Program-made: the position numbers and the translations under genes
In this document: positions 47,730-61,100 of the stretch, one piece after another
Numbering within the stretch: position 1 is the first letter of the stretch
Layout of the letters: the number at the start of each line of letters is the position of its first letter
Notes under the pieces: model-generated
What the model was told of the DNA's origin: nothing
Databases searched by the model: none
The model's input: only the letters and a program-made list of their open reading frames with translations
Assembly (NCBI RefSeq): GCF_028453695.1
Contig: NC_135775.1
Location: forward strand, 24,524,545-24,588,544
DNA from: Augochlora pura
Lineage: Eukaryota > Arthropoda > Insecta > Hymenoptera > Halictidae
Direction: 5' to 3'
Length of the DNA stretch: 64,000 nt

Positions 47730-50700
47730 CGTGTCCCACTGAAAGTTACCTCCACCAGGTGATACCTGGATTCGCTGTTTACAAGGGTGGTGGGAGTACA
47801 GTCCCGGGAACGCGTAACAAGGATCCCCGCGATGGTTCCGCCGAAAACCCGGGCTCGTCGAACAATGAGGAGCTTTCGTCACGAGCTGGGAATCTATGAC
47901 ACACGAAAAAGTATAGTAATTATGGCCCGTCGATCTTCCGACACTCCTCGATCGGATAATTTCGCGCGCGGCGAGATGAAACGTGTCCGACAGGACACGC
48001 ACGTTGCACACCGCGAGATGAAGCGAGATACACGGGCCTGTACATTCGCGACCATAAATCGTCATTTGTCTCGTAATCGGTGGACAAGATCGGTAATCGA
48101 TCTCCAGAATTTTTAGACATTTTTAGCTGCTCGAACGGGGCACTCGTGACTCGAACGCCGTCGAACATCTATTTAGCAACGCTTTAGCTGCTCGAGGATT
48201 ATTAATCTTCATTAGCGCAAACGATTTTTCAGTAGCTCGATGGATCTCATGGGCGCAACGATTACAAAGGAAACGATTGCAGCCGCCTCCGGTAATTTAT
48301 CGGTTTATGAATGCGGTTGCCTGTCGCAGCCGAGAAATTGATTGAGGAAGTTCAGTTATTGATCGCGAGGAAAATGTTTGTGAGAACAGTTTTTTTTCAG
48401 CGAGTTCTCGTATAGAAAAGACGGAAAACGGAGTGAAACTGATTCTTCTATCGTCTGGAAAAATCTGATCGGAAGCAGTTCCAACAGAAATTCCGCTGCA
48501 GGAGAAATTCGTGTGCATGCAAAGCGGCGAAGCTGTACGCCACTCTGGAAATCAATCGACTTTGCGCACGAGCGTGATACCGACTTCGGAGGAAAGTGAA
48601 ATGGCAAATTATCACAGCAGCATCTGGATAGTGTATGCATACCAGTACCGATTTTTCTTCTACGGCCACGTACCCGTCTGGAATAAATTAACGTATTTAA
48701 ATTTACTGCTACGAGAGGCCGATACTCCAGCCTACATAAAACTCGAACAAAGGAAATTAATCGAATCGTAAAAGACTTTCGAGTTTCGGCAAACATACGA
48801 TGCAGTTTCTCTGCTTCGTTTTCTGCGAAACCTAATAACGTACCTGGCAAAAAAGGAAAGCTTCTGCTCAATTGTCTGTGCGAATAACCGTTAACAGACT
48901 GCGGATGTTTGTGCAAACGTTCATTTTTCCTAGACATAATGCGTCTCCCATTGTAAGAGTTTCTGCAAATAGAGAAAAAATCTGAGCTGCTTCTCATTTG
49001 TTTAAAAAATTCTTTCAGGGTTCTCTAACAACTATGTTGCGTTTTGTTTGTTCAGTGATGCGTTTAAATCAGAGCACGGAAGATCCTAATCGTTTTGCGA
49101 ATTACTGGAAACGAACACGCGTTGTGAGCAATGTTCTGACGAAGCCCCGCCAGAAAAATAAATATCGAATTCACAGCACGCCCAATGCGATTCTTACATC
49201 ATCGACAGCAACGGCCTTTCGATACTTTTTACGTGGATACACGCGGGACCTTACACCTGATCGTTTCCGGAAAGTATCCCCCCCCCCGTGCGAATAGGAT
49301 CGAAACAAGATCGAGACCGACTGACTTTCTACCACACGAAAATTTCCTTTCGGCAGTAGGTCGCCGTATCTCGACGCACAATATTTTTTACACACACCTG
49401 TTTTACGCCTCTATTTGCATTAATCGTACGTGACTTTAATCTCGATTGTGCATCCAACCACTTTTATTTCGGATTTCGATCGCGAACCCGGACGCCTGTT
49501 GTCCAATTTCTTCGACACTTTGTCCGACACGTCGTACATGGAATTTTTATTTCTGCGAGACCTTTGTTAATCCTCTTCTTCGTAAGTTTCTAAAATTTTG
49601 ATTTCTTCGCGAACTTCTTCAATTTTTACTTCTGATAGTAAACGGTGGAATTTTTAATTTTAGTATACGATCAAAGTACACCATGATTACATCAATGTAA
49701 ATCAACGAACAGCTGAAACATAAAATTTATGATGCCTGCGAATAAAATGATCTTTGGAAAGTGTTAACACTTCAATTACACTTACCGCACGTCTTAATGT
49801 TCTCATCCATTTTTAACACATTCGAAAATGACTGATCGCTTGCGCGATTAAGTACGATCGTAGAAGATAGAAGACGCGCGACTACACTTATTAATAACGT
49901 CATAAGCTGTGGTTACTGCTTTTACTTAATTGAACGATAAGATATATTCTTGACACTTCTTTCATATTTTTCTACGGTCGTTGGTGTTCATTGATTGTAC
50001 CGTGTCCAATTTAAGCGATTTTTTTATCATTAATTGGTCATTCCCCAGAGAAAGCATAGTTTCTTGCGGAACGAAGTCGTGTTGGATGTACAATATAATG
50101 AAAGCTAGATTGCTTTTGTCATTGGTAAAAAGTCAAATGTTGATAGTGATTTACTGTTCATTTTCCATATGCATCGAGCCTGACCTTGTTTCCGCGCGTC
50201 TTCATGCTTCCCCGTATGCACGTAAATGTTTTAATTGCTTTTCACTCGGATCGTGTTTTGCTCTGCCACTGAAATCTCGAAAGTAGGTTCGTATAATTTA
50301 ATTACGTACCTTTCACAGAACAAATTGCTTAATTATATACAGAGAACGAAATACTAGGCTTCTGTTTCTCTTGACTTCGAAATTAAACAATTACGATCAT
50401 CCTAATCACTCAATCTATTGAGCCTTCCATGATCGATTTTATAACTAGATAATGCTAGAGCTGTTGCCACGTTTTCACGATCCGGGAATGATTCATCGTT
50501 ATCGATAAGCCAGAGAGATAAGTTACGGAATGATAGACTACAAGACGACCGGAAAATTCTCTACCCTGCAAAGAACTTTCGATCTCTTTTCTTGGATCTC
50601 TTGACTCGACGAATTCAACGCGCTGCTTAGCGTGTAATTTATTGAAATCGCATGGAAACAGATCGCTCGGGACTTTCTTTCTCGCGGGCTCGCCTATCGA

Positions 50701-53700
50701 AGGTCATTGTTTTCACCTGACGGAAACCGAGATCCTTTATCGATTGACGTGATCGACAAGATCGGATGTCTCGCACGCTTTCTTCCAGCTCCCTTTCTTT
50801 TTCGAGTCGTGCGTCGAACACGTCTTTCGTTATCGACGAATCTCCTGCTCCCGGTACGCGCGAGACAGAAAGTTTAGAAACAATTCCACGACGGAACACC
50901 CGTCAGTCGCCATTTTGCCACTTTCTACGAATTCGTAGCAGAAACAAACTAAATCAACGGAGTTTCACAGATTATTCTGGTAAATAGACCGCGGTCATGC
51001 AAATTCGAGCTATTCAGTTCTGATCGACGAACACCAGAACCGCACGGAAGCTTGATATTGTTGATAACAAATACGTTGATGCTGTTGCTGCATCTAAATT
51101 TGCTGAAGCCTTTTGTTTCAATGTATAGAACCGCATGGTCTAGTTGGAGGAGCTGGCTGATACATTCTAATGATTGCTATAAACATTTTATGCAACTGGG
51201 AAATCCTAAAACACATAGAAAATAATTTGGATGAGGAATCTTGTTACAGACAATTGAACAAAGCTGTAAGACAAGAGTAAGGAACGTATCTTTGAATAAA
51301 ATTACTGTTTCTAAACCTTCAGTCGATCTTCATACTATCGAAGATCACTTTTTCACAGATCATGTCTCCTCGTGTTTCCGTCAATCTTATCACGTTACAT
51401 AAGGTCTCGTTCAGATTGCGCGCTATCTGCTACTTTTTTCCCCGTAAAAATCGTACTTTCTTGTCGGGACCTCGATGTCATTGACATTGCAGTACACCGA
51501 GGCATAAAATCGTTGCAGGATTCCGTTCCCCGATAGAATTTGTCGTTCGAAAGGCCCGGCGCGGATCGGATATCCTTGAGAGTTCTATCTGGCATCGGGC
51601 AAATCGCGTCGCTAAACATTTTTGAAACTGTTCCTCGTAGATAGAACGGGTTCCACCCACGCGTACACGTTCGGCACTTTGTTCGAAGGGTTTGAACCTT
51701 CGCGAACAATGGCACCGAATGATTCGCTTTGCCAGACTCGGGCTACGCCCGCTTTGGCGCATACATGTTCCACGGAAAACCGCGATCGTTCGAGAGAATT
51801 AAACTCTTTCAGACCGCAAACCGGTTTCTGGTAATTGCGAATGAATTTAGACCAAGTTGAAGCAGAATATGGTTTCCCTTGTAAAACGCCGGCAGTTTTA
51901 CAGATCGGCGTTGGCGCTGGCGTAATCGACGATTTCCTGAAGTTCTTCGAACCGCCCTTTGCAAGGAATGCCACTGAAATTCCATTTCTCGAAGGGGAAA
52001 GTTTCGGTTCAAGAAACTTCTGGCTCAGAGGACCATTTTCCTTGAGTTTTATCTGTCGAAAAATACATATCCTAATTTTTAGACTTAAACTTGCAGATAA
52101 AAAATGCATCGTCTAAAACGATCTAATAAGAATACAAAGGTTTCAACAATCGTTGTCTTCAGATCAATGAGAAATAATGGTTTTATAGTTGTACTCACCA
52201 GTCTCTATAAATTTCACGTGGACTGGGAAGAGCATTGTTCTCACAGGTGGAAAAAAAAGAGTCAGTGCAATCGTTCCACAGCATTGATTCCGATCAAATA
52301 TATTTGGGTGCCCTGGACGCGTAAGAAATACTTTCACCGACGGTCGGACCCACGGGAGAAAGTGTGTTTGTCCACGGTTACGCCCCTGTAATATGCAAAT
52401 GAGCGGTTAAAAAAAAGGAAATAAGGAGGCAGACAGCGAAAAGTGCGATCAAACGGAAGATCAATCGACGTACGATTATTATATTCGATTACCTCATCGT
52501 GTGTTGCGTCGCGAGGTTTCTTTGATGCACCTTACATATCGGTAATCGTTACCAATCCAGGTGAACGACCTTCACATGCGTATAAATCCGATGCATCCAC
52601 TTCTTCATTGATAAAATTAAATTAATTTAGAATTTCTACTCTCCTGCACTGTTCGAGAAATTATTGCATTAATAGTTTGTGAATTGAAAAGAATTTTTGG
52701 TTGCGACATAATTGAATTTTAAGAATTTAGTCCAATTAGTCGAAATAGTCAACTGCAATCTTTACAGTAAGGAGATTACTTTGCAAACCGTAAAGAATAC
52801 GCCGTGAACTTATTTGTACAATGGAATAAATTATAATTTTGACAGTAAATTAATGAATATCAATATCATACGAATAAATATTAAAAGAAGCGGAACTGAG
52901 TCAACTATCCCTTTCTGTTATAAATTCATAATATCCGCAGTCTATCGGTAACACGTCAAGTTTGAACGTCGTGATGCTGCTCTCCAGAACGTGTTTGACG
53001 TATCTGTATCTTCTGTTCTCATACAAATTGGTCCGGTTTTGCAACAGAATGAAGAAAGTCCCCTTTCTCCACGAAAGTTCCTTCTTTTTTTCATCGCAAA
53101 AAATTATGCAACATCGGTTTCGCGTGAATAAAGACATTCTCCTCTCGTGTCCCGCGGATCTAATCCGACACGCTGCGAGGACTGTAATAATCTTTGCGAA
53201 CGCTTCAAGGACAATCGCAGCTATTACTTTCTCGGCTAACGGCAGCTAACGGGCAAGAATGCAAACCAGATGAAATTAATCTTTACTACGTTTTCAATGG
53301 AAAAGTTTCGTTAACTCACAACGCGGTATGTTTTATTGCAACAGGAGATAGCGGAAATCGAAAGTTTCCTCGCCCATGTCGCTTATCTTTCGCGTTTCTA
53401 TCGTTTTGATCGCTTTTAAAAGCGATCAGCGCGGCACGCAGCAAAAGAAGAAGGAAAATTGTATTGATTACGGATTTAAAACTTAAATTGCAATTAATAT
53501 TAATTTCCCGATGGAGTTTTCACTGCGTGCCACGATTTCACTTGCGAATGCTTGAGCGTGTTTACAAAAGGCGATAGATTGTTGCATAATGCATGCATAC
53601 CTGGACACCCGATAACATATTTCTGAAACAAGTAGTTCAGGGAACCAGTATGCAATAAACTGATGTAAGTGTAAATGTTAACTGTTTCTGCACTTCCTGT

Positions 53701-54360
53701 TTTTAAACAAGTGTACTTTTGAACTTCCTAAATGGAATTAGAATATGTATCAACCAATTACCGATTACCAATTAGTGTTTTCGTACAGTTATTTTCTGGT
53801 TCGCAACTGTGTTTGCAAGCGCTATACGTAACTACAGGAGATACCAGCTGGCAATGAATGTTTACCCTACTGAACGCAGCTTCGCGTAAGTAGAGATTAG
53901 ACTGATAAAAAAAAAACATTTTATGTAAGATTGTTACGAAAAATAACTTAATGCAAACATGATAAATATTACGAAATTTGGAGATATGCCGTAAATAGTA
54001 ACAAATATATAATATGTTGAAGTATTCGATGTGATAGTCATAATGAGCAGGCGTGAAGAAACGAGAGGATACAGGAAAATTTATAGAAATATATCTTGAT
54101 ATATCTGTGTATACATATACACATTTTTAACGTCGCAGTAATAAATACAGCATTTGTCCGATGGTTTATACATATATTTCTGTCTATAGTTGATCTCGAT
54201 CTCACATCGATCTCTCTTAACACGTAAAAATACTTTTTATTAAAATAGAAAAGATCAGTCATTTTTCAGTCCGTGCTTTCGGATGCACTATCGATCCACG
54301 ATGTGCCGAAAGTAATCACTGTAAACAATAATTGAGTGCTTTATACAATCTTAAGGCTGG
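47730..54360. other. Intergenic, nothing recognised
   Basis: Gene-poor, CpG-containing DNA on the left grading into AT-rich DNA on the right. Single MITE-end motifs occur near 48896 and 52935, and a perfect palindrome lies at 53407-53428. The open frames at 48356-48997 and 51612-52109 are unconvincing. Confidence 0.4.
53407..53428. repeat. Perfect 22-bp palindrome
   Basis: Two 11-base arms, tgatcgctttt and its exact reverse complement, meet without a spacer. It could be a binding site for a dimeric factor or a chance structure. Confidence 0.85.
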
Positions 54361-54624
54361 TACAGTCGGTCACAAAAGTCTATATACACTTGGTAAATTG
54401 CAACCAATAAATGTTAATAATTTAGATTACGCAGATTCCGAAAAAAATGAAGAATATTGAAAAATTAATCACATTTATTAAATAATTTATTTAAATCCCT
54501 GAAGAAATAAATTTATAAAAAATTGTCATTTTTATGGAACCCATCCAATTTTAACTAACAAAGATGCCATTCATAAAATAGATGGCACTCGTAAATGTCA
54601 CCCACATTTTTGCCACTGACTGTA
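54361..54624. mobile_element. Tc1/mariner-type MITE
   Basis: The left end tacagtcggtcacaaaagt is matched by the right end read inward, tacagtcagtggcaaaaat (about 14 of 19). Each end starts with TA, the expected target duplication. The 264-bp interior is AT-rich and has no transposase. CAGT-ends with a CACAAAAGT-like word are typical of Tc1-like families in insects. Confidence 0.65.
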
Positions 54625-55076
54625 CGCGGCATGTTTTCACCATCGACAGTGTGATGATAGTAGATAATAAATGCTCTGTGGTAATCACGTGGGATAGAAT
54701 CATCCTTTGCTATCTGTTTGTATATACTTCAATAAATAATACCATAACTATGGAAATTAATATTTTTCGCTATCATATTTCCTGTAACAGACGATCTTGC
54801 GAAACGCAAACAATGCGACTCGAGTTTCTTTTATAAATACAAAGGACAACAGAAATCTAGACATTGCTGGCAGTTCGACAGTTCATTTGAGACTAGAGAA
54901 CCCTTTACTTAAGTCATTTAAAGATGTACGTCTATTGTAAAATTTTGGTAGTGTATCAAAGCAGACACATTGTTATACTGTATCTAGTGGTGTGTGTATC
55001 TGTGATAACTCTACAATTCGAAATACATTAACAACACGTTGCGTGATCATAGTCTTTAATCGCGCATCGGCTTTGG
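54625..55076. other. POLR3E downstream region
   Basis: Short AT-rich stretch beyond the POLR3E stop codon, with an ATTAAA on the minus strand at 55060-55055 that may be its polyadenylation signal. No gene is recognised. Confidence 0.5.
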
Positions 55077-57330
55077 TCACGTGGTCTCAGAGACTTTTCG
55101 AGATCGAATAACTTTTTTATGTTTCACCGGTTCTGTCGCGCTGTCATTGTCAGACATTGATGAATCCCTTAACGTTTTTCTACCTCGACCTACATTTTTC
55201 TCCTCATTTTCAGATCCAACAGATTCCCTATTCGACTTTCGCCTCTGACGCTGCGGAATTTGATTTTGAACTTCCATCGCCTCGCGGAGATGCTTTCGTT
55301 TCGCTTCCCAAAACATTTCTTGTCTTTGTGTTATCTCTGGATACCTATAAAGAAAAGTACATGTTACTATGTCCTATAATGCTTTGTTTTTATAATGAAG
55401 TACCTCTCTGCAAACTCCTTGGTAGGTGGAATTATTAGTCGCCATCCATTTTTAGGCTCGTGCAACGCTAAGTTTAAAAATATTTCATCGATTTCGTCAG
55501 CTGGTAATTTAACTACGGAAGAAATTGTTTTTCTATCTAGAATTTCGTGTTCCGTGAAGGATAATAACTAAAATAATAGATTTTCATGAATTTAATTGGT
55601 ACAAACTGGTGTAATTTATAGAATTGTCAATACTTACAATATAGTCCCTAGCCCTACACATTAGTTCAGCAGGAATGCCATTATGCGAGGATATCGTATC
55701 CTTAGGATACAGTAGCTCACTATTTACAACCCAATTGCCTTGTACTAAAACAGCCACCTGTTGTAAATATTTTAAAATAGATGCTGTCTCTTGATCCGGC
55801 GATAAGATCGATCGTAACTGTACAAATGATATAACTTTGGCTGGAAATAATTAATTTGGATCGATAAAAATTACACTAAAAGTAATGAATATGTATCTTA
55901 AGATTGCTGACCATCTTTCAGAAGAATTCGTATTTGATCTAGTAGAGGTAATGTCCTAATATAACTAAGTGATGTTGTATTATCCGATGTTTTTGAATAT
56001 GGTTCTTCTTTCACTCTTGGTGCTAATAATTCTAAGTATTGCGTTTTCGTTAAATTTAATGTATTTACAGTTTCATCTGTTGCAGAGCAGAACATCTCTA
56101 GACGTGTAAGCTGAAAAGAAACAAATGCGCATGTTACATCATACTGACAGTAATTAATGTATATTTAATAATACAATAGATTGGAGGTCATATCAACCTC
56201 TGCTTGATTACTATTTGCAGGACTATAGTTTGTATGAATCCATCTCTCTTCTAGGCTTTTCTGAGTATAATGCTGAAATGACAGCTCTTGCATTTTTTTC
56301 ACAAACTCTGGTTTCTGTCTGGCAAATGTTACATTGACTTGTTTTGGACCCTCCTCCTCCTCTTCTGCTTCTATAAATTAAGAATTACATTCCTTAATTT
56401 AATTTACATTTGTATTTATATATTATGTACAGTAATTACCTTCTCCAATATTTTTTGCTTCTTCTCTAACACGTTTATCACTTTTATCAAGATAATTGAA
56501 CTGTGGACGCATTTGAATCAAGCCTTTTAGTGGTGTCAAATGTAATTCTCCATCTTGGAAAACACCAACTGCATAGTTACAACAGTTTGGTAATGCACGT
56601 GAAGACTGTAAGACTGTTTTATCCATTAAATGACTATAACATAAATATTATTCATAGTGTAATTATTCTATGTAGAAGAATTCTTTCAGGTTTTATAATA
56701 TTAAATACCTATCAAATGCTCTCTCCCCTTCATCTTGATCACCCTTTGCATCACCGTCTGCATTAAGAGCAATTTGTTCACTTTTACTTTGGTCATAATT
56801 AACACTATGAGTATCTATTTCTATTTCTAACAGAACCTCCTGGTTTTGTGGTTTTATTGAGGATTTTAAGAGAGTTGCATTGTCATAGCCATCTTTAGCA
56901 GGTCGAAGAGGATATTGAAAAATAAAAAGCTTATCTGCAAGTGTTTTTGAGAGGAACACTGGAATCTGAAAAAATTTCATGTATTTTATTTTTTCCTTTA
57001 AAGTAATTATATAAAAAAAATCGTGAGGTTCAGCCAAAACAATATCTTGAGGTATCTATTAATTATTAAATTACAGAATAATTAGTGTATAATTATGAGT
57101 TGGATATTTATCCGTGTATTATAGAAATAAAAATTCAAGCTTGTCTATGATCTAAATGAAAAATTTCATTAAATATAGTGAAATACCTCACAAAACAGTT
57201 CAAATACATAACCTTCAAATACCACGTTTTACGAAAGGATCAGTAACTTAAGGCTAAATGTTAAAATCAATTTACGTACCTCGTTAACCACGGGATCGTT
57301 TTCACTTTCCATGGTATTAGTGTTAGACAT
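55077..57330 (-). CDS. POLR3E: DNA-directed RNA polymerase III subunit RPC5
   Basis: Pol III-specific subunit that, with RPC4, forms the TFIIF-like subcomplex needed for initiation and termination at tRNA and 5S genes in the nucleus. Exons in order: 57280-57330, 56709-56965, 56440-56633, 56198-56370, 55912-56110, 55638-55840, 55404-55567, 55077-55344; total 502 residues. Family words include IPVFLSKTLADKLFIFQYPL, the dimerisation region ending HLTPLKGLIQMRPQFNYLD, and the downstream winged-helix-like region (VQLRSILSPDQE to EIDEIFLNLA). The C-terminus is basic and Ser-rich. Two donors are weak (GTTGAT at 56197 and GTCAGC at 55911), but phase and homology support them. Two in-frame ATGs (M1, M7) are near the start. 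Confidence 0.92.
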
Positions 57331-58114
57331 TTAAACAGTTTTTACTTTTGCCTTAACCCACGGAACTATTCAAGAGTATTTCGATGCAAACACTGATTTT
57401 TACACCACGTTTCTGCAGATAATAGAGATGAAACGTTGGTAGATAATATCTAGAACTACGCCATACGCTAGTTGTATACATAGCTATACATAAACATACA
57501 TACAATAAATTCATTCATTTACAGGCTAAAAACGGTTTTGTATAATTATTTATTTAATTTTGAATTATAGTACATTTATGTTAGCTATTCAATGTCTAGT
57601 TTTACAATTGTTTACTCGACTTTTAAATTTACGTATTATGTACTAATATCTTCCCGACTGCATCCTTTGCTCTAAATATGAAATGGACTTAATCATTGCT
57701 ACCAATACAAGCGAATGCGACGAGTTATCGCTGTCAGTTAATTGTATTGATCAGTGTATGTACATACATATTATAAATTTGTATGGTCTTGCAAGTTAAT
57801 CGAATGACTAAAGCAGCTGTAATTTGATCGAAGAACGATGTGAAGCATATTTATAATTTATCATGCAAAAATTAAGGTTAATTATTGTGGTTTATGACAT
57901 TTTCGTGGGCATGTGTATATGTGATAAATTACATATAGTTTAAGTACGCTTATTAATGATACATATTTAAACGGATTTGGAGAGAGGAGAAGAAATTAAA
58001 ATTTGTGTAAGTGTAAATATAATATTTCTGGCATCTATCTCGTAATTAAATATCAGAATATATATACTATATTTTTATTACAGGTAGGTGAAGAGTTTTA
58101 AATAAGTTAACAAA
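57331..58114. promoter_or_regulatory. Divergent promoter region of POLR3E and Vps18
   Basis: Start codons of two housekeeping genes lie 784 bp apart in opposite directions with no TATA box evident. An acceptor (ttacag) at 58083 shows that the Vps18 5' UTR is spliced, so its first non-coding exon lies within this stretch. Confidence 0.5.
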
Positions 58115-61100
58115 ATGACATCAATGTTTGACCAGTACGAACAAGCATCTCAACGATCAAAACAAATACATGCACCCCCGATTCGTCCAGACATTGTAAG
58201 ACTTTTTATCCATAGTTAATTTTCCCCTTTATTTATGACATAATTAAAAACCTTTTCTTATATCTATAGAATTCATGTTAATTGCCTTATGCTTTATTAA
58301 ATATTTTAGAGTACACCAGGATTTATTCAGATGAAGTTACAAGATGACGGACCGATTTTTATAAAGCAGAAAGTTAATTTCCAGCCAACAGATAGCATTG
58401 TACATTTAGTTGTTAATAATAATATAACTGTTATTGCTATGGCTAATAATATGCTCTTGCGTATTGATATGAAAAATCCTGATATAGAAGGTAAGCATTT
58501 TTATGATCCTTACAATACATAAAATTGATGAACTATATGAGGTAATTGTTTCAGAAATAAATATATCAAAATATGTGGTAAACATGAAAATATCAGGGAT
58601 GTTTCTTGATCCTTTGGGAAATCATTTGTTGATTGCTTTAGTTCCACAGAATCCGAGTTTCAAAGATAGTACAACGCCTGAGTTATTTTATTTACATAAA
58701 AAAACTTCAAAATTGAAACAGGTACTAAACATACTGTATATAAGTATAAAATATATACTATTATATAAAAAACCTGATATTCAAAATTTATTATCTAGGC
58801 AGGCAAATTTAAAGGACACGAAATCACTGCTGTTGGATGGAATTTCCAAAAAACTTGTGAAACTACTACAGGCCCAATACTGTTAGGAACTTCTAAAGGT
58901 CTCATCTTTGAAACAGAAATTGGTTTAGATGGTGACAAAATATTTAATACAAGTTTGGAGCAATACTGGCGTCAGGTATAATAAAACATAAAATTAATTT
59001 TCAATTACATCATTATCAGTATACATTGTCAGCCCATGGTAATATAATTACTTCCCTTATACCATTATTCATTATTTCTAAAGCTTCCTACCTACCTACC
59101 TCTTTATGGTGCTAAGGAGGTAGAAGGATTGGTGAGTTAGAATCACATCTTTTGCATGAGCAAAAATTTATACCAGTATTTATAATATTTTCTTTATTGT
59201 AATTCTTCACTGTTCGCCATTGCATTGCTCAGCTTATTAATGTTGCGTTTTATCTCATGAAATCATAATATAATGTCAAATAAATACAATATTCTACAGT
59301 CAATTTCCTCTCATTTTAGGTATTTGATATAGGGGAGGCTAGTAAACCACCAATTACTGGCATTGAATTCCATAAGGTACCAAATACGGACAAGTACATG
59401 ATTATTGTCACCACACTTATGCGACTTTATCAATATATTGGAGAAGTGCAGCATCCGGAAGAAAAACCTTTGTTACAACAAGTTTTTAATAAGTATTTAA
59501 ATGTGCAAGGTAAATTGTGGCTGTGGTTATTTAAATTGGTATTAATAATTTGAGCAGTTATAGAAATAACACTTTTACAGAGAGTTTTAATGAAGTGATA
59601 AGTAATTTGAATTATTCAAAAATGAAATTCTATTACTCTTCAATCGGTGCTTTACCAAAGTCCTTTGGTTGGTTGACTGAAACCGGTATATGGTATGCAC
59701 AGGTAAAAATAATATGATATTTCATAATTATTTTAATATTTTATAAAAAATCGTGTACTAATGTGAATGTTTTCAGATTGATCCAAATATAGATTCAAGG
59801 AATGTGTTGCAAAATCAACAAATGATAACGTGTCCCGAAACAAGTCTTATAGGAAGCAGTGCCTCGCAAACATCTACTCCACCACTTTCGTTTGTATTAA
59901 CAGAGTTTCACGCGCTGTTGCTTTATCCTGATCGCGTTAAAGGCATATCACTCTTAAACCAGGAATTAATATTCGAAGATATTTACAACGATGTACGTAT
60001 AATAAATAAAATATGGAATAAGTATATTTATAATGCAAGGTGTACAATTGAAATGTTTTTAACTTTCCAAGGCTCTTGGTAAACTAGTTAATATCACTAA
60101 AGATCATGTAACTCGTTCGATATGGGCTTATAGTGAACAAGCGGTATTTAAATATAAAGTTAATAAAGAAGATAGAAATGTTTGGCAGGTAATTAGATAC
60201 ACTTTTATTAATTCATATATATTCTGACTGGCATTAATTATATGTTTAAATTTTATATAGATATACGTCGATAAAGGTGAATTTGAGCTTGCTATACAAT
60301 ATTGTAAAGATAATCCAGCACACAAAGATCAAGTACTAGTCAAGCAAGCCGAAATGCTTTTCAAAAACAAAGAGTATGTTCACTTTAGAATATACAGTAC
60401 ATATACAATGTATATCAGTGATCAGAATCCAGCCGTAACTAAAGTTAAATGCTACTTTACAGATATGAAAAGAGTGCTCTCATCTCTGCTGAAACTCATT
60501 CATCGTTCGAAGAAATATCATTAAAGTTTCTTCAGGAAGGTCAAATAGACGCATTAAAAACATTTCTCAAAAAGGTACTGTATTTTTGATTCCACATTTC
60601 TATGTTTTAAATAAATAAAATAATCTCATTTTTATTTATAGAAACTAGAAGGATTGAAAACCCATGACAAAACACAAATAACTATGATTGTTGTGTGGGT
60701 GGTAGAATTATTTATGAATCAAATGGCGGTAATACGAAGTAGCAATAATTCATATTTAAATGATCCGCAGTACTTGGAACTTCAGAAACAATTTGATAGC
60801 TTCCTTGCCATACCAAAAGTTGAAGTATGATAGAACACAAAATTGTTTTATTAAACAAAATGTTATTTTTCTATATACGTAATTTTTATTTTAGGAGTGC
60901 ATAAAAAGAAATCGCAGTACCATATATGATTTAATGACAAGTCACGGCGACAAAGAAAATCTTATCCGTTTAACTATAATGCATCGCAATTACGAGGAAG
61001 TGATACGTCAGCATTTATACAAAAACAATTACTTAGAAGCACTTGAAGTTTTAAAAAATCAAAAGAACAAGGAACTCTTTTACCAATTTTCTGGGATTCT

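Noticed and set aside
48356..48997. 213-codon minus-strand frame
   Set aside because: Arg/Ser/Cys-rich, overlaps two other frames, no splice or domain support.
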